From CAIVSN01 sp043778375 (GTDB lineage Bacteria > Patescibacteriota > Gracilibacteria > BD1-5 > UBA2023), in NCBI GenBank assembly GCA_043778375.1, contig JAYWGH010000048.1:1-19642 (forward strand): 19,642 nucleotides of DNA, written 5' to 3'. Below the pieces are notes generated by a model, which saw only the letters and a program-made list of their open reading frames with translations, did not search any database and had not been told where the DNA came from. This document shows, one piece after another, positions 9,824-18,454 of this stretch (position 1 is its first letter; each line of letters opens with the position of its first letter). The translations under genes were made by a program, and so were the position numbers.

Positions 9824-9852
9824 TTGACAGATTTTTATCTGTGTGCTAGTGT
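9824..9852 (+). promoter_or_regulatory. Promoter of the 441-residue unknown gene
   Basis: A perfect -35 TTGACA (9824-9829), a 17-bp spacer, then an extended -10 (TG at 9844-9845, TAGTGT at 9847-9852). The start codon lies 24 nt further on. This is the clearest consensus -35 in the window, and unlike most genes here it leaves a real leader. Confidence 0.55.
9827..9842. promoter_or_regulatory. Inverted repeat in promoter spacer, possible operator
   Basis: ACAGAT, four T, ATCTGT: a perfect 6-bp inverted repeat that overlaps the -35 and fills most of the spacer of the promoter above. This is a usual place for a repressor to bind. A chance repeat in AT-rich DNA is the alternative. Confidence 0.35.
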
Positions 9853-9876
9853 AATTGAGTACTCATCACTATCTAT

Positions 9877-11202
9877 ATGACAAACGAAAAAATGGGAGCT
9901 CCTACTGCTCCTAAAGCTAACGGCAAGATTAGCCCCGCGATCACGAAGCAAGACGAAACTTTAACTGACGCAAATTCACAATTTGCGGAAACAGCTGCGA
10001 AGAAGATTCTTGATGAAAATTTTGGTCCTGATTTCTCGTTTAATAGTCTCTCTTTAGCTGAAAAGAAGTCACTCTTTACAAAGGTACTTGGTGCATGAGT
10101 ACTCCAAAAAAATGCGCTTGAGAATCAAGGACTCACGGATGTTATAGCAGTGCTGGGTGTATTGAGTGTACGAGATATGATTCTCCAATTTTCTCCAAGC
10201 TCGAAGAAAGGGACAATGAGTACTTGGCAGATACTCGATACAGTAACGAGCCAAAGAGAGGGAATAGTCACTTCAAATGAGGGCGTACTTCTTGAGATTA
10301 AGCCAAATTCAAGTATCGCAAAGCTCTTGCAGATTACTACTCTGCTCGGAGGATTTGGAGTACAAAATAAGGATAATCAATCAGTAGGGCAATCTATAGA
10401 TGGGAATATCGGAAGATTTAGTTCGCAAGGATTGACACAGTTACAAGCTCATCTCAAGACTCAGGTACTCCAGAATATTGTGGAGAATATGAAAATTAAT
10501 CAGTATAGTGACTGGGCAAAAGTACAACTCGAAATAGTGCGTAAAAGTATCGAGTCTACAGGAACACTAAATCAATCTTTGAGAGGACGCCGATTCCCGA
10601 GTGATATCGTCGAGGCTATAAAGGTGGGACCAGATATGAAGGCGACTTTGATCGCCTATGGCCAGACACTTACTATCGACCTCAAGTCCCCTGGGAGTGT
10701 CACTCTCTTACCAAAAAGAAAGACAGAGAATACGAATACACTCCTCAAGAATGAAAAAGGAGGCGATGTGGAGAAATTTCCATTCATCGTTGGTGTACCC
10801 TGGGTACTCAATGCCCAGACGAAGCTCCCTCTCATTAGTACAAACTCACCAAATGAAAAACTCATGCAAGAGACTATTAGGACAGCACTAATAATTGCGT
10901 ACATCACGGATGAATATGTGCGTCCAAAAGATGCAGATAGCCCATTTACCATCCCATGACTCCCAAAGAAGCTTGTAAAATCAGGTATGGTTTATAAGGA
11001 AGATAACACAGTTGTGCTCAATAGTGCTCAAATGATGAGCATGTTAGCATCTGGAGCATTATTCGGAGCTACTGTTACTGATAAAGATTGAAAGCCGAGA
11101 AAGCTCTCAGCACAGGATATAACTGATTACTTTAATAAAGTTAAAAATACTCTGTATCCGATGGGGGTAGTACCTAATACTGATAAGACAACTTTCAGAT
11201 AA
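9877..11202 (+). CDS. Hypothetical protein, 441 residues, unrecognised
   Basis: I do not recognise this protein. It is one open frame from ATG 9877 to TAA, with three in-frame TGAs (10096, 10957, 11089) read as Gly. It has no signal peptide or membrane helix, so it is probably cytoplasmic. Residues 1-40 are low complexity (Ala, Pro, Lys, Thr) and likely disordered. Residues 45-130 look helical (FSFNSLSLAEKKSLFTKVLG). The middle is a mixed alpha/beta region with a Gly-rich turn (TLLGGFGVQ). Near 300 there is a hydrophobic FPFIVGVPWVLNA segment, and the tail ends in a helix-rich stretch. It has its own strong promoter with an inverted repeat and sits alone between tatD and the convergent rel gene. 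The absence of recognisable motifs suggests a lineage-restricted family. Confidence 0.85.
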
Positions 11203-11217
11203 TTGATTCAGCAATTA
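11200..11217. terminator. Weak hairpin between convergent genes, possible bidirectional terminator
   Basis: TAATTG, a 6-nt loop, then CAATTA: a perfect 6-bp stem starting on the stop codon of the 441-residue gene, in the 29-bp gap to the rel stop. The stem is AT-rich and no T-run follows on either side, so termination is doubtful. Confidence 0.2.
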
Positions 11218-11231
11218 GACTCTTCATATAG

Positions 11232-13472
11232 CTAATTCGACACATTCCCGATCATCACCGACTCCCGAAACTCCTTGAGTCCGAGCTTCATCCGCTCCAC
11301 AAGTCGCTCATAGAGATAGTAGTCATCCTCATCCACTGAGATCGAGAGATAGAGTCGCGCAAGCTCACCATTTTGCTCAGAATTTTGTGAGATTTCGTCG
11401 ATATTGATCTTCATACTATAAAATACATCCGAAAGGGTTCGTAGCACCCCAATACGATTCTCAACGAGTACCTCGATACGCATCTTCGTCTTGAGTCTCG
11501 GCATATTCTCCCAATTGGCTGGGATGAGGCGATCAAGAGACCCCTTGCGTACCGACGCACAAGTAACCTTGTGGATATTTACCCCCGTACGAGTCACATA
11601 TCCCACGATCCTATCACCTGGCTCAGGCTTACAACAAGAGGCAATATTGTGAGGGATATGTTTTTGTCCCCCGATAATAATTTGCCCAAATACCTCTGAA
11701 GTTTCAATAGTAGGAGTAATCGGTTTTGCATTCGCGAGATCAGGGAGACTCTTTATAATCGGCTTTGGAAGTACTCATGAAATGGACTTCACGAGAGAGC
11801 TCGGCTTGCGAGAGAGATTCCCGATCTGGAGGAGCACATCTTCTCGCTCCTTGGTATCAAGTATGCGATCATCCACATTTCGTAGTATCGAGAGCTCTTT
11901 ATCAAGACCTCTTCCGTAATGTTTTTCGAGGTACTCCGAGAGCATGGCGCGCCCTTTTACGATGAGTACTTCTCGTTGCTCACGATTGATCTCAGAGCGT
12001 ATTACATCCTTGGCTTTTGAGGTCTTTACAAATGAAAGCCACGCCACAGATGGTCGTTTATTTATATCTGTTACGATCTCTATACGGTCCCCATTGTGGA
12101 GGATAGCGTCGAGAGGGATGACTTTATCGTTTGCCTTCGCGATCACGAGCCTATTCCCAAGGTCCGAGTGCACCGCATACGCAAAGTCTACCGGAGTGGC
12201 ATCTCTGGGGAGATTAATTACCGCTCCTTTTGGAGTGAATACAAATATTCGATCATCAAATACATTCGTTTTCATCTCCCCCATGAAGTCTCCGTCCTCG
12301 AGCTTTTCCATGAGACCCTTGAGCTCCTGTACCCAGTAGACATCTTGAGAGATCTTGGAGGAACCGACTTCTTTGTAGTCAAAATGTGCCGCAACTCCCA
12401 TCTCTGCCTGACGGTGCATCGACTGAGTCCGTATCTGTATCTCGGTCGGGAGTCGACGAAAATCCGGCAAGAGCCCGATCATAGTGGTATGCAGGGACTG
12501 ATATCCATTTGGCTTTGGGAGGGCAATATAGTCCTTAAATCTCTTGGGGACGGGTGTAAACTTGTTGTGTACCGCCCCGAGTATTTCATAGCAATTTGGG
12601 ACCGACTCGGTGATGATTCGCAGCGCGAAAAGATCGTATATTTCTCGTACAGATGCAATCTCTTTCTTTTGCATCTTGCGGTATACGCTAAACGGTGGCT
12701 TAACCCGAGAGGATATTTCATAGATCGGGAGCGTGCTCGGCAAGATCTTGTCAAGGATCTCCCGCGCATGACTCAAAAACTCATCCTGCTCTTTTTTGAG
12801 CTCGGCGAGCTCTAGCGAAACCCTCGCAAAGTCAGCAGGATAGAGAATACGAAAGCACTCCGTCTCGAGCATTTCCTTGAAGTCAAAGATACCAAGCCGA
12901 TCAGCAATGGGCACATAAATATTGAGGGTCTCAAGCGCTATGCGTTTGCGCTTTTCTGGATCTGGATGATGATCAAGTGTCCGCATATTGTGTATGCGAT
13001 CCGCAAATTTTACGAGAATGAGTCGCAAATCCTCCCCCATCGCAATAAACATCTTGCGCAGACTCCCGATATTGCGCTCTTCGCCGTGATACCGTACCTT
13101 TGAGAGCTTCTCCATACCACTCACAATATGAGCAACCTGTGGCCCAAACTCTGCAGATATCTCCTCTACGCTCACACTCGTATCCTCGGGTACATCATGC
13201 AGAAAACAGCACTGGAGAGTGATGAGATCAGGCTTGAGCGATGCAAGGATGAGAGCTGCCTCAGCAGGGTGGATAATATATGGATCACCTGACTTACGCA
13301 GCTGCCCCTCATGGGCATCTCGTGCAAAGTGATACGCCCGGAAAATCTCGCTCTCAATACGCTCAAACGGAGTATTGTGCATGTATCCTGCAACCACTCA
13401 TATGAGCTCATTTACAACTGCATCGACACGAGTATAGTCGGTTGATGAGAATGTTATAGGTGCTGAGCTCAT
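11232..13472 (-). CDS. rel: Bifunctional (p)ppGpp synthetase/hydrolase, Rel (RelA/SpoT family)
   Basis: A 746-residue long RSH enzyme that makes and degrades the alarmone (p)ppGpp on ribosome-sensed starvation. Start ATG 13470-13472 is chosen because it has a -35/-10 pair just upstream and restores the N-terminus. A TGA at 13398-13400 hides it under the standard code. The HD hydrolase domain is intact (His68, the HDVPEDT motif with His92-Asp93, and FADRIHNM with Asp158). The synthetase shows RVKPPFSVYRKM, EIYDLFALRI, GYQSLHTT and EIQIRT. TGS follows (about 420-455: IFVFTPKGAVINLP), then the zinc-finger region with SCCKPEPGD and IHKVTC, and a C-terminal ACT domain (RIEVLVENRIGVLRTLSDVF). The second TGA (11775-11777) is Gly in the linker before the zinc finger. 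The presence of all domains points to a single multifunctional Rel. Ends in TAG. Confidence 0.96.
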
Positions 13473-13481
13473 AGGCGCCCA

Positions 13482-13510
13482 AGTATAGCGATAAAGGGAG
13501 GTGAGGGCAA
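13482..13510 (-). promoter_or_regulatory. Promoter of rel
   Basis: On the minus strand, TTGCCC (13505-13510), a 17-bp spacer, then TATACT (13482-13487), 9 nt before the rel ATG. The 5' leader would be only about 2-3 nt. It lies in the 65-bp gap after the MoxR-like gene, so rel can be transcribed on its own. Confidence 0.5.
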
Positions 13511-13537
13511 CTTAGATTTACTATAGACTAGGATAGC

Positions 13538-16372
13538 TTAAATTTTTAAAATCCCTGTCTCTAAAAGTTTTGTCTCAGCTCATACATCTACGTTCTTTCA
13601 TGAAATCTTTGGGATAATAACATCTCGAACTGCCTGTTGCATGTTAAATCCATTTCTTTCATATTCTTCTATTACTTGTACGCCTTCTCGTAATCCAATA
13701 GGATAATGAAATTCTTCGTTCCCATTTCACATCATAGTTTTCTGATAAATTCATCGCATACTATTTGCAAATGCGAGATAACCAGCCACATCATCTAGTA
13801 TTTTCAGGACTTTATCTGTCGGCTTAAATCAAGTATCAATTTGATTTACTGAAGTATTCCAAAAAGAAATAAACGTATTTTGATCCATTTTCTTGATAGG
13901 CTCGATACGAGCAATATGCCGAGTAATGAGAAAAGCTTCTTCCCAAGAGATAGTTCCATCTGGAAGCTTAAAGGCTGGATAAGAATCTTTCATCATACGA
14001 GCACGTGACTTTACCTCTGGCGAGAGAGCTGTAGTAGCGAGATAATGTTGAGGATTCATAAGTCCTACGAGAAGTACACTCTTATGTACTGTAATTTTAC
14101 CAAATTGGGGATCATTTATGTATCTCCTACCGTCAAGAAGAGGGTTTAGAAGCTTGAGTACTTCTGGAGGATAGGTATTCATCTCATCAAGTACTATTAC
14201 TGCTCATGGTGTCTGAATACCGCGTATAAGATGAGATGGTAGTCGGTACGTTCCCTCAGTTCAAAGCTCATAGCTATAGAGAATATCCTCTTTTTGGGCG
14301 GTCTTATTTCCCTGCATCTCAAATACTTCTCTATTCGTCATGTGTGCGTATATATCGATCTTAAAGTTCTTTCCTGTTCCAGCGTCTCCCTCAATAATAA
14401 TGATTCCCGATCACTTGCCTTGTGACTCAATCTGTTTTTCTGCAAGATCAGAAAAATTCTGTAAGAACGATTCAGTAGTAGGTCAAATAATAGTCCCTGG
14501 ATAGAGTTGCGGAACGAGTGGTCGAGCAGAGAGATTATTCTTTGGAAGATGGTGAAACATCCGAGCTAGATAGCTCTTTCTAGCGAGTAAGTCGTAATGT
14601 TCTGATACTTTTGCAAAGTTATCCTTTTGAGTGAAGTCGTCAGGATTCAGAGCGAGCGCGAGCTTCGTTTTATTCATAGCTTGTAAAGCATCAAAGAATT
14701 CAGTCTTATATCGAGTATTCCATTTTCTGAGATATTCCTGAAGTTCAGCAAATTCTTTTTTAGATACTGCAAGTGGATTCTTCATACGATACTGCTTCAC
14801 GACTGTTGGCTCTATAGTACCTCCGACACTGTTCCTAAAAGATATAATGATCTCATTTTCTGACTTTTTTCCTATCAATTCCCAAGTAAGTAGCCCTGTA
14901 TTCTCAGGCTCAAAAACGCTAGCGAATGACTCGTCTCAAAGATCGATTTTACCACCTGATCTCTGAAATACACTCTCAGTGAGTCTGAGTGACGCAAGAC
15001 GCTCATCAAAAATATTCATGAGCTCCTTGTGGATCTTCTCTGCTTCTTCAGCAGCAAGCTGCCATATGAGATTTTCAGTCGTCTTAACGAGTCCATTTTC
15101 TCTCTTTGCAGAAAGTATATCTCCCTCATTTTCTAGTACTTTCACGAGATCAGAGAGTTCTACCAGATTAGATCTAATATCCCTTAAGATTGCGAGACGA
15201 GCTTCAGCAAGCTTCTTTGATTTTCCTTCTTTCTCCCTCTCAAGAATATTTCTTCGATCATTAATGAGTCGTGCGAGTACTCACCTTTTCTCTACTGCAG
15301 TATCAGTAGGAAGAAGCTCCGTGAGCTCAACAGCTCACTTATAAGAAAGCTCATTATATATTTGAGGGATATGTTCTACATACAATATATCCGATAGATA
15401 TAATCCTATTTCCTTTTCGTAAGCCTCAAATGATTGAATAACTCATTCTTTTGCAGAAACCTTCATTTCTTCTATTCGCTTTTGAATAGTATCAAGAAGT
15501 ACAGACGCTTCACGCTCTTTTTCGCCTGTAGGGAGAGGATTTTTAGCCCGAACATCTATCCAAGTAGAAACCTCTCGGGAGAGAGAAAAAAGTGTAGATA
15601 TAGTCAGAGCATCATCAGCTATAAGTACTTTAATCTCCTCAATACGAGTATGTCATCGAGTGAGCTCAACCTGATTTACTTTATCTTGGATAATGACCTC
15701 AAAGTACTCAAATATTGATGGAAAGTGTGAAAATGGCTCAGTTTTTTTTAAGAAGGTTATTGTATTACGAAGAGCAATCGCATTATCTGGTTTTTGATCA
15801 ATTTGCACGAGAAGCTCCTCAATAGTCGTATTCATTCATCCGACTTTTACACTCATAGTATAAATCTGTCGTATATACTGCATCTCTTCTCACTGAATTG
15901 AGACATTATCGACGCTCGTAGGAATAACGAGTCATGATCATGTGATTTCCTCAAGTGAGGCACGAATACGAGTTTGCTTTTGGATTTCTGATACTGCACT
16001 GAGTTGCTTTTGAAGGTAATCTTCTACTTTTTGTATTCTCGTTCATTTTCAGATTGTGAATATCAATTTGTTGAGTGTCCTATTATGAATATCTATCATC
16101 TCTATAACTCACTTTCATATCGTAGGCTTACATTGTTTGTCGTATCAATCTTTTCTAAAGATTGTATCAGTTTCTCAGTAATACTTATTAGCCACCTCAT
16201 CAACTACATATATCATATTTTGCGCTTCATATAAAATTACACCGTTACTACTACCAACGAGTTTCCCCTTCCCAAAGGTCAGTTCTAAAAGTTCATCTGT
16301 CCAGACAAATGGTAATCAGTTATTTTTATTATCTGTATTTGCTTGAGCTCATGTATTTGTTTGATTGACCAT
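13538..16372 (-). CDS. MoxR-like AAA+ ATPase with long N-terminal helical region
   Basis: A 944-residue protein read through about 26 in-frame TGA-Gly codons from ATG 16370-16372 to TAA. Residues 1 to about 630 match nothing I recognise: a short beta/Gly-rich start, then long charged helices (for example EKREASVLLDTIQKRIEEM) likely to form coiled coils. The AAA+ domain is C-terminal, with Walker A GDAGTGKN (Lys668), Walker B VIVLDEMN (Asp729, Glu730), a sensor-1-like VLLVGLMNPQ, and SPEVKSRARMM holding probable Arg-finger residues. The LDEMN motif and 'NPLLDGRR' substrate-loop region place it with MoxR/CbbQ/midasin-type AAA+ proteins, which work with vWA partners. It begins 10 nt after the stop of the transglutaminase-vWA gene with no Shine-Dalgarno, so one operon. 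Base composition is more AT-rich than neighbouring rel and pheT. Confidence 0.9.
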
Positions 16373-16382
16373 AAAGTGAGAG

Positions 16383-18374
16383 TTAAGATTTTTGAGAGGT
16401 AATTTGATGAAGTTTCCTGCGAAGCTTGGTGTTAAATGTCCGCATCATAGCACTCGAGAGATCTCAGACATCGGATATTACTTCCACATTTTCTTCTCAG
16501 AAATACTCACCGAGTGCTCCTGAACTCTGTCCTCATCACGATATATAGTAGGCAGTTATGGGAGATTTTTGTCATATTCGGTGTATGAGTTTTTTAAGAT
16601 CCTTTCCTGTTTTCCCATTCGTTGGCTCACCATCACCTATAAAGGTAATATTTCCATATCTTCATTTACCACCCTGCGCCTCAAACTCTAATATTCGAGA
16701 CTCCATGAGTTCAAGAGGTTTTCACATATCTGTACCTCAACGGTCAGTCGCTGCTTGCATGAGTCGTGATGGAATAGTATTTTTTCTGGATGTATACTTT
16801 TCTCAGAATTTCATTACTTCGTGAACTGTCGTATTGAATATAAGTATAGAGAAGTGTACGTCAAAATGCTCGAGCGTGCGAGCTCGAATAATAGCAGATT
16901 TTACCGCTTCTCGCAGTGGAGATCATGGAGTATTTATATCCCCCATACTTCCACTATTATCAATAGCTATACCCTCAAATAAGAGGAGTTCTGGGTCAAG
17001 ATCAATTTGCTGATTTCGGGTAAATATTTTTGTGTCACCCGTAATCTTCCATTGCACAAGCTTACGCCTATCGAGTTTTCAAGATCTGAAATAACCCTGC
17101 TCCTCCAAATGGTACTCTCGAGGGAGAATATTCTCAAGAGCTTGGATATTTTTCTTAATCATTGGTCTTACCTCATCTTCAAGTTCTCTGTACATTTTGT
17201 AGTGTCATTCGTCTCGTCATAGCTCAAAGCCCATATCAGTCATAGAGGTCTTCTTTTCTTCTGCTACTCTCTCAATCTCCTCTTTGAGGTCATCAATTAT
17301 ATTCTTATCTTTTTGCTTGGGAGTAGCGTCCATGAGGACCCACGATGAACCATCCCATATTTCCGACCAGGCATGGCCAGTTTGATTTGAGATGTGAGAT
17401 TTTCATCCATATTCATTTTGAATATCAAGCATGTGTCCAGTACAAAGACGACTTGATATACCCAAATCTCTCATAAGACCAACATAGAGAGTATTCGCGC
17501 TATAACACTCGAGAAGTGGAGAAGCATCAAGATTTGTAAAATATTCTTGTGATGTACTCTTGTGATATATGTAAAACTGGTAATCCACTGAATACTTCTT
17601 TTGAAGTGAGACATAATTACAGACGATGTCTGCCTTCTCTTTTGAGTTTTTCGAGCTATTTCTGAGATTAGCAAGAAGATCCTGTGTTTCTTTTGTGAGA
17701 GAGCCAGTAATAATTTTTTCAGAATCTGCAGTTATTGGCGCCTTATCCTTTTTATCTTGATCAGTATAGAAATCAAAAGATATCTCTTGTATGCTTCATG
17801 AAATAGCATAAAAACATCCCTTTTGATCTTGTTGTATTTTTAAACGAGATGTTACTGGAAGAACTGAATCTACTTTTATTAATGCACCAACTGGAAGTGG
17901 AAGTGAGAAAATACCCTTTCCTACTTTCCCTGAAAAAGTATGCTTCGGTTTTGAGTTATCAAATATAGGGTCATGGGGTCAAAGTATCTTTCTCTTTGAC
18001 CAAATTTTCATAGCTACATCATAGTACGATTTCTTTCCAGAGTAGTAGTATCAAGCAAGTGGCGGTAAAATCTGCCAAAATGAAGGGGGCTTGTTTGGAT
18101 CTTCAGTATCTTCCATATTCTGTGGAATATACTCATCTTGATCTTGAGGGTGCACCGGAGTTGAGTTATTTCGCTTCTGACCTTGATCCTTATTATCTTT
18201 TTTCTTTTCATACTGATTGAATATGAAGGCAATAGCAGATTTGAAATCACTCTTAATCTTCAGGATACTTCTCTCGCCATTTCGTTGAATCTGGATATCT
18301 TTTCCTCGAAATTGAAAATAGGCTTTTGTTCGTCATACAATGTCATTATTATCGATATCAAAGTACCTTTTCAC
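16383..18374 (-). CDS. Transglutaminase-like cysteine domain fused to vWA domain
   Basis: A 663-residue protein with about 18 in-frame TGA-Gly codons, ending in TAA. No ATG is available before codon 86; GTG 18372-18374 is chosen because a good promoter (TTGCTT, 17 bp, TATATT) ends 6 nt upstream, and a TAA lies upstream in frame. There is no signal peptide or membrane helix. Residues 1-110 are basic to acidic and partly disordered. A beta region (about 145-220) precedes a transglutaminase/protease-like core: Cys290 (LECYSANTLYVGL), His334 (TGHAWSEIWDG) and Asp349 (VLMDATP), the full Cys-His-Asp triad. The C-terminal vWA domain has an intact MIDAS: AIDNSGSMGD (Asp472, Ser474, Ser476), GGTDMG (Thr), and FIGDGEPTNG (Asp). 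vWA proteins act as metal-dependent adaptors for MoxR ATPases, here encoded next in the operon. The transglutaminase-like part may be a protease, a cross-linker or an amidase. Confidence 0.9.
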
Positions 18375-18380
18375 TCTTTT

Positions 18381-18409
18381 AATATAAAATATGCAGCGTG
18401 AGAAAGCAA
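18381..18409 (-). promoter_or_regulatory. Promoter of the transglutaminase-vWA/MoxR operon
   Basis: On the minus strand, TTGCTT (18404-18409), a 17-bp spacer, then TATATT (18381-18386), with 6 nt to GTG 18372-18374. A leaderless transcript is implied. The -35 touches the U-run of the pheT terminator. The spacing supports the GTG start. Confidence 0.55.
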
Positions 18410-18443
18410 AAAATGAGCAGTTTTCTTATGAAAATGCTCATTT
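18408..18443 (-). terminator. Intrinsic terminator of pheT
   Basis: Reading the minus strand: an 8-bp perfect stem (AATGAGCA 18412-18419 pairs with TGCTCATT 18435-18442), extended inward by TTTTC/GAAAA with a one-base bulge, a short loop, then a run of six T (18408-18413). It begins about 12 bp after the pheT stop. Confidence 0.8.
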
Positions 18444-18454
18444 AATTACAAATT

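Noticed and set aside
12096..12815. Plus-strand 239-codon open frame opposite rel
   Set aside because: It lies wholly inside the conserved synthetase and TGS coding region on the other strand, and its translation matches nothing.
519..18374. Many adjacent same-frame fragments taken as pseudogenes or frameshifts
   Set aside because: Breaks are only TGA, never TAA or TAG, frame is always kept, and catalytic residues are intact. Recoding explains all of them.
16004..18401. Several short plus-strand open frames opposite the MoxR operon
   Set aside because: They are Phe/Ile/Ser-rich complements of an AT-rich coding strand without motifs or start signals.
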